Notes under the pieces: model-generated
The model's database searches: none
Seen by the model: the letters and a program-made list of their open reading frames with translations, nothing else
Told to the model about the DNA's origin: nothing
Program-made: the position numbers and the translations under genes
Source of the DNA: Phenylobacterium sp. J367
GTDB lineage: Bacteria > Pseudomonadota > Alphaproteobacteria > Caulobacterales > Caulobacteraceae
NCBI RefSeq assembly: GCF_024699985.1
Contig: NZ_JAJONA010000001.1
Span: forward strand, 3,044,501-3,108,500
DNA length: 64,000 nucleotides
Direction: 5' to 3'
Part shown: in pieces, positions 8,258 through 16,692 of the stretch
Layout of the letters: each line of letters begins with the position of its first letter
Numbering within the stretch: position 1 is the first letter of the stretch

Positions 8258-8334
8258 GCCGCCCTAGCTCAGTTGGTTAGAGCGCCAGATTGTGGCTCTG
8301 GAGGTCTCCCGTTCGATCCGGGAGGGCGGTACCA
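8258..8334 (+). tRNA. tRNA-His (GTG)
   Basis: Acceptor GCCGCCC (8258-8264) pairs with GGGCGGT (8324-8330), making a G1:U72 pair. The D stem is GCTC/GAGC. The anticodon stem CCAGA/TCTGG has loop TTGTGGC, anticodon GTG. The T stem is TCCCG/CGGGA with TTCGATC. Discriminator A73 and an encoded CCA end at 8334. No extra G-1 pairs opposite position 73, the form known from many alphaproteobacteria. Confidence 0.96.
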
Positions 8335-8347
8335 TCGCGGACATGAA

Positions 8348-8377
8348 AAAAGGACCGGGGGCGACCCCGGTCCTTTT
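8348..8377. terminator. Bidirectional terminator between tRNA-His and the DUF4142 gene
   Basis: AAAAGGACCGGGG (8348-8360) and CCCCGGTCCTTTT (8365-8377) form a 13-bp stem with a GCGA tetraloop. A and T tracts on the two sides let it serve both the tRNA on the plus strand and the gene ending at 8404 on the minus strand. Confidence 0.9.
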
Positions 8378-8403
8378 CCGTTTCTGGCCGCTGCTTCCGG
8401 CGA

Positions 8404-9009
8404 CTAGTTGCCGCCGGCCTGCAGGCGCTTCACGTGATCGAGGTGCGCCTGGATCTTCGGCACGGCCTTTGCGGCCCCGGCCTTCAGACCTGCGTCCTCG
8501 CCGTTGTCCGCATAGCCCTTCATCAGCGTGAGGGCCTCGTTGTGGGCGGCCTCCTGCTGGCTCAGGTAGACCTTGTCGAAGTCGGCGGCGCCCGCCGCGT
8601 TCAGGTTGTCGATGAGCCCCTTGCGGCGCTCGTCCAGGCCGGCGGGCGGCGTCTGTCCGGCGGCGGCCACCAGCGGCTTCATCTCGTTGGACATGGCCGT
8701 GTGGTCGGCGGCCATCATCTTCCCGAAGTCCTTCACCCCGGCGGACTGGCCCTTCTGCTGGGCGATCTTGCCGGCTTCGATCTCGTACATGTCGCTGATC
8801 GCGGCGTTGGTGACGAAGGCCGCGGTGGTCATCTGGCCCACCGTGGCGGCCGAGGTCGCGCCGACCGCCGTGGAGGTGGCGTCCTGCGCGGCGTTCACCG
8901 CGGGGTTGGTGGTGCCCGGGTCCGCCGGATCGGCGGTCTGGTCGGTCTTCTGGCAGGCGGCGAGCGAAAGCGCGGCCGCGGCGCTGATGAGCGCAAGTTT
9001 CATGGTCAT
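8404..9009 (-). CDS. DUF4142 family lipoprotein
   Basis: A 201-residue predicted lipoprotein. The signal peptide ends in the lipobox LAAC with Cys19, followed by a Thr/Ala-rich linker. The helical DUF4142 (ferritin-like) domain has FVTNAAISDMYEIEAGKIAQQKG ... KDFGKMMAADHTAMSNEMK and a second half DFDKVYLSQQEAAHNEAL ... KAVPKIQAHLDHVKRL. The family is common in stress-induced loci, and its function is unknown. I chose the ATG at 9009 because GGAGG lies nine bases upstream; another ATG is two codons on. A GGAAC-N16-GGTT element lies about 30 bases upstream on the same strand. It diverges from the SRPBCC gene. Confidence 0.85.
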   Translation of the reverse strand: MTMKLALISAAAALSLAACQKTDQTADPADPGTTNPAVNAAQDATSTAVGATSAATVGQMTTAAFVTNAAISDMYEIEAGKIAQQKGQSAGVKDFGKMMAADHTAMSNEMKPLVAAAGQTPPAGLDERRKGLIDNLNAAGAADFDKVYLSQQEAAHNEALTLMKGYADNGEDAGLKAGAAKAVPKIQAHLDHVKRLQAGGN

Positions 9010-9037
9010 GGGTTTGGGCCTCCCTGGCTGTTCTTCC

Positions 9038-9062
9038 AACCGCAGCCGGGTGGGTTGGTTCC
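9038..9062 (-). promoter_or_regulatory. Candidate EcfG-type stress promoter for the DUF4142 gene
   Basis: On the minus strand GGAAC (9062-9058) is followed after exactly 16 bases by GGTT (9041-9038). The known general-stress consensus is GGAAC-N16/17-CGTT, so there is one mismatch. It is placed about 30 bases before the ATG. Confidence 0.55.
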
Positions 9063-9122
9063 GCCTGTTCGCCTTTTGCTAAGCGCGCCGGTCCCCGGCG
9101 GAGGCCGCATTTGACAGATGTG

Positions 9123-9148
9123 GGAACAGGCGCATCGCCGCGGCGGTT
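9123..9148 (+). promoter_or_regulatory. Candidate EcfG-type stress promoter for the SRPBCC-ADH-SDR genes
   Basis: GGAAC at 9123-9127, then 17 bases, then GGTT at 9145-9148; the start codon is 25 bases further on. The -10 has one mismatch to CGTT. The divergent gene has the same type of element. Confidence 0.5.
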
Positions 9149-9173
9149 GGGTCTGCGTCAGGAGACTTCCAAC

Positions 9174-9773
9174 ATGTCCAGCTCGCCCGTCGAGCGCGCG
9201 CGCCAAAGCGACGCGCCGCTCACTGCCGCCGTTGCTCAGCGCGACGTATCCAAGGAAGCCGCGGAAGAGCGCGGCTGGCACGAGGCCGCCGTCGTCGGCC
9301 GCACGGTCACCATCAACCGCACGCGCGCCGAGCTCTACGCCTTCTGGCGCGACTTCCGGAACCTGCCGCGGTTCATGGAGAACGTGGAACGCGTCGACGT
9401 CGGCGACGACCGGCGCTCCCACTGGGTGATCAGCGCGCCGGCCGGAAGGACCGTCGAGTGGGACTCGGTGATCACCGAGGACGAGCCCGACAGCGTCATC
9501 GCCTGGGAGTCGGTCGAAGGCGCGGACGTCCGGAACGCCGGCCGGATCGAGTTCCGCGACGCCCCGCCAGGGCGGGGGACCTATGTCACCGCCACGATCG
9601 TCTACGACCCGCCGGCCGGGGACATCGGCAAGCTGATCGCCAAGCTCTTCCAGAAGGAGCCGAAGATCCAGGCGCGCCGGGAGCTTCGGCGCTTCAAGCA
9701 GCTCATGGAGACCGGGGAGATCCCGGTCGCCTTCAAGGAAGACGACTCCGCCGTGCGCGGCAGCTTCTCCTAG
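9174..9773 (+). CDS. SRPBCC (polyketide cyclase/dehydrase-like) protein
   Basis: A 199-residue protein with one SRPBCC hydrophobic-pocket domain: VTINRTRAELYAFWRDFRNLPRFMENV, then WVISAPAGRTVEWDSVITEDEPDSVIAWES and YDPPAGDIGKLIAKLF. Such proteins, often annotated as cyclase/dehydrase, bind small hydrophobic ligands; no substrate can be inferred. The start at 9174 follows AGGAG by 9 bases. The alcohol dehydrogenase begins 21 bases after the stop, and the short-chain dehydrogenase overlaps that, so the three form an operon under the stress-type promoter. Confidence 0.85.
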   Translation: MSSSPVERARQSDAPLTAAVAQRDVSKEAAEERGWHEAAVVGRTVTINRTRAELYAFWRDFRNLPRFMENVERVDVGDDRRSHWVISAPAGRTVEWDSVITEDEPDSVIAWESVEGADVRNAGRIEFRDAPPGRGTYVTATIVYDPPAGDIGKLIAKLFQKEPKIQARRELRRFKQLMETGEIPVAFKEDDSAVRGSFS

Positions 9774-9794
9774 CCATCGGAACGAGGAACACCC

Positions 9795-10983
9795 ATGCGC
9801 GCGCTCACCTGGCACGGCAAACACGACGTCCGGATGGAGACCGTCCCCGACCCCAAGATCGTCAATCCGCGCGACGCGATCATCCGGATCACGTCCACCG
9901 CCATCTGCGGCTCAGACCTGCACCTCTACGACAGCTACATCCCGTCCATGCACCGCGGCGACATCCTGGGGCATGAGTTCATGGGCGAGGTGGTGGAGAC
10001 CGGCTCGGGCTCCAACCTGAAGAAGGGCGAGCGGGTCGTCGTCCCCTTCGTCATCGCCTGCGGCCAGTGCTTCTTCTGCGGCAAGCAGCAGTTCTCGGCC
10101 TGCGACAACTCCAACCCTGCCGACAAGACCGACCTCAGCGAGATCGCCTACGGCTACGCCATGAGCGGGCTGTTCGGCTATTCGCACATGACCGGCGGCT
10201 ACGCCGGCGGCCAGGCGGAGTATGTCCGGGTGCCCTATTCGGACGTCGGTCCCCTGGTGATCCCGGACGGCCTGGAGGACGACAAGGTCCTGTTCCTGTC
10301 GGACATCCTGCCCACCGGCTGGATGGCGGCGGAGAACTGCGAGATCGAGCCGGGCGACACGGTCGCCGTCTGGGGCTGCGGCCCGGTCGGCCTGTTCGCC
10401 GTCCAGAGCGCCTTTCTCCTGGAGCCCACCGGGTGATCGCCATCGACCACCATCCGCATCGCCTCGAGCTGGCGAAGTCCATGGGCGCCGAGATCATCAA
10501 CTACCACGACGTGAAGGTGCGCGAGGCGCTGGCCGAGATGACCGGCGGCATCGGCCCCGACGCCTGCATCGACGCGGTGGGGATGGAGAGCCACGGGTTC
10601 TCCATCGACAACATCGTCGACGCCGTGAAGACCACCACCAAGCTCGGCACCGACCGCACCCATGTCCTGCGCGAGGTGCTGATGGCCTGCCGCAAGGGCG
10701 GCCGGGTTTCGATCCCGGGCGTCTATGGCGGGATGGCCGACAAGCTGCCGATCGGCGCCCTGATGCAGAAGGGCCTGACCATCAAGACCGGCCAGACCCA
10801 TGTGCAGAAGTACCTGCGCCCGCTCCTGGAGATGATCGGGGAGGGCAAGATCGACACCACCTTCCTGATCAGCCACCGCCTGCCGCTCGAGAGCGCGCCC
10901 GAGGGCTACAAGATGTTCAAGGAGCAGCAGAACGAGGTCACCAAGGTCGTGCTGAAACCCGAATGGCAGAAGGAAGCCGCCTG

Positions 10984-10984
<1 letters not shown>
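9795..10984 (+). CDS. Zinc-dependent alcohol dehydrogenase, FDH-like (frameshifted)
   Basis: Medium-chain dehydrogenase of about 396 residues resembling glutathione-independent formaldehyde dehydrogenases. It shows the catalytic-zinc region ([20 protein letters not shown]), the structural-zinc cysteine cluster ([17 protein letters not shown]) and the Rossmann motif GCGPVGLFA. The frame breaks near 10421: CTGGAGCC lacks one G, and restoring it reads [32 protein letters not shown] and continues to the stop at 10984. It oxidizes an alcohol or aldehyde with NAD; the substrate is not known. The stop overlaps the start of the next SDR gene (TGATG). Confidence 0.88.
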
Positions 10985-11794
<810 letters not shown>

Positions 11795-11809
11795 AATGGC
11801 TTGACTGTC

Positions 11810-11834
11810 GGAACGGGGGTCCTCCCCCGGCGTT
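11810..11834 (+). promoter_or_regulatory. Perfect EcfG-type general stress promoter
   Basis: GGAAC (11810-11814), exactly 16 bases, then CGTT (11831-11834). This is the full consensus for the alphaproteobacterial general-stress sigma factor (EcfG/SigT). The start codon of the small protein at 11866 is about 32 bases downstream, behind AGGGAGA. Confidence 0.75.
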
Positions 11835-11865
11835 GGATAAGCAGTCCGATCAAGGGAGACCTGCC

Positions 11866-12099
11866 ATGAACGAGAACAACACCAACAACACCGGCGGCGA
11901 CAACATGGGCCGCAAGCCGCAGGATCAGACCGGAAACGTCTCCCAGCAGCAGCCCGGCCAGCAGAACCAGCAGGGCCAGCAAGGCCAGCGCGATCAGGCC
12001 GACCAGGCCGGCCGCCAGGATGGCCAGCAGGCCGACGACGGCCGTCAGCAGGGCGACGCTGGGACCGGCGGCCAGGACCGCGGCGGCGCCCAGCGCTGA
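11866..12099 (+). CDS. Small disordered Gln/Gly/Asp-rich protein
   Basis: A 77-residue, very hydrophilic protein with almost no hydrophobic residues. It is made of short Q/G/N/D/R repeats (QQQPGQQNQQGQQGQ ... RQDGQQADDGRQQGD). It has no signal peptide or known domain, and I do not recognise the family. It resembles desiccation or stress hydrophilins in composition only. Start at 11866 follows AGGGAGA; an earlier in-frame ATG at 11833 lies inside the promoter. It has its own consensus general-stress promoter and its own terminator, so it is a monocistronic stress gene. Confidence 0.75.
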   Translation: MNENNTNNTGGDNMGRKPQDQTGNVSQQQPGQQNQQGQQGQRDQADQAGRQDGQQADDGRQQGDAGTGGQDRGGAQR

Positions 12100-12119
12100 T
12101 CGCCGGATCAGCATCGGAG

Positions 12120-12148
12120 AAGGGGCCGGCGTCCGCCGGCCCCTTTTT
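12120..12148 (+). terminator. Terminator after the small stress gene
   Basis: GGGGCCGGC (12122-12130) pairs with GCCGGCCCC (12135-12143) around a 4-base loop, followed by TTTTT. It is 20 bases after the stop. Confidence 0.9.
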
Positions 12149-12162
12149 CACGTTTAGACGGG

Positions 12163-12936
12163 ATGAGGATCGCCACCTTCAACGTCAACGGGATCATCAG
12201 CCGCCTGCCGCGCGTGCTGGAATGGCTGGCGGAGACCCAGCCCGATGTCGTCTGCCTGCAGGAGCTCAAGGCGCCGGACGAGCGCTTCCCGGCAGCCGCG
12301 ATCGAGCGGGCCGGCTACGGCGCGATCTGGCAGGGACAGAAGAGCTGGAACGGCGTGGCGATCCTGGCGCGCGGCGCCGAGCCCATCGAGGTCATGCGCG
12401 GCCTGCCGGGCGATCCGAGCGACGCGCAGAGCCGCTATCTCGAGGCCGCGGTGCAGGGGGTGCTGGTCGCCTGCCTCTACGCGCCTAATGGCAACCCGGT
12501 TGGCAGCCCGAAGTTCGAGTACAAGCTGCGCTGGTACGAGCGGTTCATGGCCCGCGCCGACGCCCTGCTGGCCACCGGACACCCGGTGGTGCTCGCCGGC
12601 GACTACAACATCATCCCCACCGACATGGACGTCTATGTCCCGGACCGCTGGCGTGACGACGCGCTGTTCCAGCCGGTCCTGAAGGAGGGCTACGCCCATC
12701 TGATCCATCGCGGCTGGCGCGATGCGCTGCGGGCCCGCTATCCGGACGAGCGCATCTACACATTCTGGAAGCACTGGCGGAATTCGTACGCCCGCGACGC
12801 GGGCCTGCGCATCGACCACATCCTGCTCAGCCCGTCCGCGGCCGCTCGCATGCAGGACGCCGGCGTCGACCGCGAGCACCGCGGCCGTGAGAAGCCGAGC
12901 GACCACGGTGCCGTCTGGGTCACCCTGCAGGACTAA
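12163..12936 (+). CDS. xth: Exodeoxyribonuclease III
   Basis: A 257-residue AP endonuclease / 3'-exonuclease of the ExoIII family used in base-excision repair. Family motifs: MRIATFNVNGI at the N terminus, LQELK with the metal ligand E34, LAGDYNIIP, IDHILLS and the catalytic SDHGAVW near the end. The length is standard. It starts just after a strong terminator, so it needs its own promoter; I see none clear by eye. The frame is intact. Confidence 0.95.
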   Translation: MRIATFNVNGIISRLPRVLEWLAETQPDVVCLQELKAPDERFPAAAIERAGYGAIWQGQKSWNGVAILARGAEPIEVMRGLPGDPSDAQSRYLEAAVQGVLVACLYAPNGNPVGSPKFEYKLRWYERFMARADALLATGHPVVLAGDYNIIPTDMDVYVPDRWRDDALFQPVLKEGYAHLIHRGWRDALRARYPDERIYTFWKHWRNSYARDAGLRIDHILLSPSAAARMQDAGVDREHRGREKPSDHGAVWVTLQD

Positions 12937-13092
12937 TCCGAGCCCTCCGGAGAGACCGCGAGGCGTCCTCGCAACATCCGTCGTAAGATATTCACGCTCG
13001 CGAGAGTGAGTATTGACTCGACGCAGCGGCTCGGCAATCGTCCCGCTCCACGGACCGGCGCAAATGACCGGGCTCCGATCGGGAGGAATGAC

Positions 13093-15372
13093 ATGAAGGG
13101 GCTTCTACTGGGGTCGGCCTGCGCCGTGGCCCTCTGCTCGGCTGCGCCGGCGTTCGCTCAGAACAGCACTGAGGAAACCGCCCAGCCCACCGCGGTGGGC
13201 GAGGTGATCGTCACGGCCACGCGCCGGAACGAGAAGCTGCAAGACGTCCCGCTCAGCATCACCGCCTATTCGCAGGAACAGCTCACCGCCAAGGGCGTCG
13301 TCGGCTACGAAGGGCTGGCCCAGGAGACGCCGGGCGTCGTCCTCAACCGCGCCTCGGCCAACTTCAACAATTTCACCGCCCGCGGCATCGCCACCAACGG
13401 CTACGGCGCGAACCTGCAGTCGACCGTCGCCGTCTACATCGACGAGCTGCCGATCTCGACCATCGGCAACACCACGGTGCTCGACACCAACCTCTACGAC
13501 GTGGAGCGGGTGGAGTTCCTGCGCGGGCCGCAGGGGACGCTGTTCGGCTCCGGCTCGCTCTCCGGCGCCCTTCGCATCCTGACCAAGAAACCCGACCCCT
13601 CCGGCTACGACGCCTCGCTGCTCGTCGACCTCGGGATCGTCGGCAACAACTCGTTCCGCCAGCGCTACAACGGCATGGTCAACGTCCCGCTCGCCGAGGA
13701 CCTGGCGGTGCGCGTGGTCGGCTTCTACCGGAACGAGGAGGGCTACCTCGACAACCTCGGCACGAAGACCAGGAACGCCAACACCCTGGTGAACTGGGGC
13801 GGCCGCGCGGCCCTGCTGTGGGAGCCGACCGACCGCCTGTCGATCAAGCTCATGGCGTCCTATGAGAACAGCAAACCCGAAGACGCGTCGCTGATCGCCC
13901 CGCAACTGGGCAAGGACAAGCGCGCCACCGACCGCCCGGACCTCTTCCAGGGCCAACAGTCGATCTACAACGCCACCGTCAACTACCAGTTCGACGGCGC
14001 GAGCCTGATCAGCTCGAGCAGCCTCTCGGGCTTCGACCAGAAGTTCTTCGTCGACCTGGCCGGCACCTTCATGCCGGTGAACAGCCCGACCCCGCCCGGG
14101 CCGAACAACATCGCCTTCGCCCTCGACGCCACGGCCTACATGGACACCTTCGTCCAGGAGGCGCGGCTGATCTCCGATCCCGGCGGCAAGTGGGATTGGG
14201 TGGTGGGGATGTTCTACCTCGATCGCCGCACGGACGTGGACTACAACTACCGCTCCTCGCCGGCCTACCTGGCCCTGCGCGGCTTCACCGGCCTGCCGGA
14301 CGAGTACTACCAGCGCCAATACAACCACACGAAGTCGCAGGAGCTCGCCGGCTTCGGCGAGGTCACCTATCGCCTCAACGAGCAGTTCTGGGTGACCGGC
14401 GGCCTGCGCTACGGCGGCTTCGAGGCCCAGTCCTTCGTCGAGGGCGGCTACACCTCGAACTACCTCGTGGCGGCGCTGACGCCCAGCTATCGCGGCCCGC
14501 TGACCATCACCCAAGTGGCGCCCGCCACCGGCGTGAAGGCCAAGGAAAGCGGCCCGTCCTACAAGGTCAGCGTCTCCTGGAAGCCCTCTGACGCGCTGAC
14601 CACCTACGCGACCATCTCGACCGGCTTCCGCACCCCGGTGGTGAACGGCTTCGCCGGCCGCGCCAGTGTCGTGAACCCGAGCGACATCATCATCCCCTCC
14701 GGCGCGGACTCCGACGACCTCACCAACTACGAGGTCGGCCTGAAGGGCCGCTTCCTGGAAGGCCGCCTGTCGGCCAACCTCGCGGCCTACTGGATCGACT
14801 GGAAGAACATCCAGGTCCAGGCCAACCGGGTCTCGGACTCGGTCCAGTTCGCCACCAACATCGGCAAGGCGGTCTCCCGCGGCCTGGAGTTCGAGATCCA
14901 GTACCTGCTGGCGGAGGGCCTGACGGTCGGCGCCAACGGCAGCTTCATCGACGCCCAGGTCACCGACCTGACGCCGACCGAGGCCGCCATCTCCGGCGCC
15001 GCCGAAGGCGTCCGTCTCGCCGCGCCGAGGTTCCAGGGGTCGGCCTACGTCAACTACGGCTTCGACCTGTCGCCGGAGGCGCGCGCCAACCTCTCGGTGG
15101 TCGCCAGCCACGTGGGCAGTTATCCGGGCATGTTCCCCTATGTGCCGGGCCGCCCGGGCGTGCTGCAGGGCACCTACGACTACACGGAGAAGTACAACAA
15201 CGTGAATGCGACCTTCGCGGTGGCCTTCGACCAGCTGACCATCGGCGCCTACGTCGAGAACCTCTTCGACAGCCGCAAGCTCAACTACGTCCACCCCGAG
15301 GCCTTTGTCTTCAGTCGCTACGGCGTTCAGCGGCCCCGCACCATCGGCCTCCGCGCCACCTACGACTTCTAG
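13093..15372 (+). CDS. TonB-dependent receptor (first of three)
   Basis: A 759-residue outer-membrane receptor. The signal peptide (about 1-24, ending AFAQ) is followed by a TonB-box-like GEVIVTATRRNEKLQDVP and a plug domain with RVEFLRGPQGTLFGSGSLSGALRI. A 22-strand-type barrel ends LRATYDF with the C-terminal aromatic residue. It imports a large or scarce ligand using TonB energy; the substrate is unknown. The ATG at 13093 follows GGGAGGA. A Spinster-like MFS transporter starts 3 bases after the stop, then esterase, ligase and TetR genes, so the ligand is probably an ester or acid passed to the cytoplasm. Confidence 0.93.
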   Translation: MKGLLLGSACAVALCSAAPAFAQNSTEETAQPTAVGEVIVTATRRNEKLQDVPLSITAYSQEQLTAKGVVGYEGLAQETPGVVLNRASANFNNFTARGIATNGYGANLQSTVAVYIDELPISTIGNTTVLDTNLYDVERVEFLRGPQGTLFGSGSLSGALRILTKKPDPSGYDASLLVDLGIVGNNSFRQRYNGMVNVPLAEDLAVRVVGFYRNEEGYLDNLGTKTRNANTLVNWGGRAALLWEPTDRLSIKLMASYENSKPEDASLIAPQLGKDKRATDRPDLFQGQQSIYNATVNYQFDGASLISSSSLSGFDQKFFVDLAGTFMPVNSPTPPGPNNIAFALDATAYMDTFVQEARLISDPGGKWDWVVGMFYLDRRTDVDYNYRSSPAYLALRGFTGLPDEYYQRQYNHTKSQELAGFGEVTYRLNEQFWVTGGLRYGGFEAQSFVEGGYTSNYLVAALTPSYRGPLTITQVAPATGVKAKESGPSYKVSVSWKPSDALTTYATISTGFRTPVVNGFAGRASVVNPSDIIIPSGADSDDLTNYEVGLKGRFLEGRLSANLAAYWIDWKNIQVQANRVSDSVQFATNIGKAVSRGLEFEIQYLLAEGLTVGANGSFIDAQVTDLTPTEAAISGAAEGVRLAAPRFQGSAYVNYGFDLSPEARANLSVVASHVGSYPGMFPYVPGRPGVLQGTYDYTEKYNNVNATFAVAFDQLTIGAYVENLFDSRKLNYVHPEAFVFSRYGVQRPRTIGLRATYDF

Positions 15373-15375
15373 ACC

Positions 15376-16692
15376 ATGGCTCCGGCGCCTCAGGCCCCGT
15401 CGCCAGACGCCGCCCCGGCCGCAGAGATGCGGCCGGGGAAGGGCGCCTGGGTGGTCCTGGCCATCCTCTGCTTCGTCTACGTCCTGAACTTCCTGGACCG
15501 GCAGTTGCTGTCGATCCTGGCCAAGCCGATCCAGGACGACCTCGGCGTCACCGACGGCCAGCTCGGCCTGATCAGCGGCCTCTACTTCGCGCTGTTCTAC
15601 TGCCTGATCTCGATCCCGGTGGGCTGGCTGGCCGACCGGACCAACCGCACGCGGGTCCTGGCCTTCGCCTGCGGCCTGTGGAGCGCGGCGACCGTCGCCT
15701 GCGGGCTCTCCGCCACCTATCCGCAGCTCGTCCTGGCCCGCATGACCGTGGGCGTCGGCGAGGCGGGCGGGGTGCCGCCGTCCTACGCCATCATCACCGA
15801 CTACTTCCCGCCCGGCCGCCGCGGCACGGCGCTCGGTCTCTTCAACCTCGGCCCGCCGATCGGCCAGGCGCTGGGCGTCGCCTTCGGGGCGGCGATCGCG
15901 GCGGCCTACAGCTGGCGGACCGCCTTCATCGTGCTGGGCGCGGTCGGCATCGTCACCGCCTTCGTCGTTCTGTTCGCGGTCAAGGAGCCGGTGCGCGGCG
16001 GCCTCGACCGCGGCGCCAAGGAGGCCAAGGTCGTCCAGGCCGGCTTCTGGCCGACGGTGCGAAACTTCTTCACGACGCCCGCCCTGCTGCTCGTGGCGCT
16101 GGCCAGCGCCGCGACCCAGATCGTCACTTACGGCGCCGGCAACTTCACCACGCTGTTCTTGATGCGCGAGAAGGGCATGACCCTGCCCGACGTGTCCCTC
16201 TGGTATGCGCTGGTGGTCATCGTCGGCATGGGCGGCGGGATCTTCGTCTCGGGCCGGGTGATCGACCGCTTCACACGCAAGACGCGGACCGCCTACGCCT
16301 TCGTCCCCGCCGTGTCCCTGACGCTCGCCATCCTGCCGTACCTCGGCTTCGTGGCCGCGCCGACCTGGCCGGTGGCGCTGGCCTTCCTGCTGGGCCCCAC
16401 CTTCCTCAACTACTTCTACCTCTCCTCCGCCGTGGCCCTCGTCCAGGAGGAGGTCGCGCCGTCCCAACGGGTGCTCTCCGGCGCGCTCCTGCTGCTCGTC
16501 ATGAACCTCGTCGGCATGGGCGTGGGCCCGACCTTCGTGGGCATGGTCAGCGATGCGCTCAGGGTTTCCCACCCCGAGAACTCGCTGCAGATGGCCTTCT
16601 ACGCCCTGACCCCGGTCTATGGCCTGGCCATCGCGCTCTTCGTGGCTCTGACGCTCGTGCTCCGGCGCGAGGCGCGGGAGCAGGCCCGGTGA
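15376..16692 (+). CDS. MFS transporter, Spinster-like
   Basis: A 438-residue inner-membrane permease with about 12 membrane segments. Hallmarks of this MFS branch are FVYVLNFLDRQLLSILAKPIQDDLG at the first helix, GWLADRTNRTRV in the first cytoplasmic loop and GVGEAGGVPPSYAIITDYFP. In Caulobacterales and sphingomonads this subfamily is regularly paired with TonB-dependent receptors. It lies 3 bases after the receptor stop and overlaps the esterase start by one base, so they are one operon. The substrate is unknown. A homologue with the same motifs is at 48544-49818. Confidence 0.9.
   Translation: MAPAPQAPSPDAAPAAEMRPGKGAWVVLAILCFVYVLNFLDRQLLSILAKPIQDDLGVTDGQLGLISGLYFALFYCLISIPVGWLADRTNRTRVLAFACGLWSAATVACGLSATYPQLVLARMTVGVGEAGGVPPSYAIITDYFPPGRRGTALGLFNLGPPIGQALGVAFGAAIAAAYSWRTAFIVLGAVGIVTAFVVLFAVKEPVRGGLDRGAKEAKVVQAGFWPTVRNFFTTPALLLVALASAATQIVTYGAGNFTTLFLMREKGMTLPDVSLWYALVVIVGMGGGIFVSGRVIDRFTRKTRTAYAFVPAVSLTLAILPYLGFVAAPTWPVALAFLLGPTFLNYFYLSSAVALVQEEVAPSQRVLSGALLLLVMNLVGMGVGPTFVGMVSDALRVSHPENSLQMAFYALTPVYGLAIALFVALTLVLRREAREQAR

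Noticed and set aside
13105..16572. 1155-codon open frame on the minus strand
   Set aside because: It lies opposite a clear TonB receptor and MFS gene. It is a shadow frame caused by high third-position GC, with a low-complexity Arg/Gly/Glu/Val text and no motifs.
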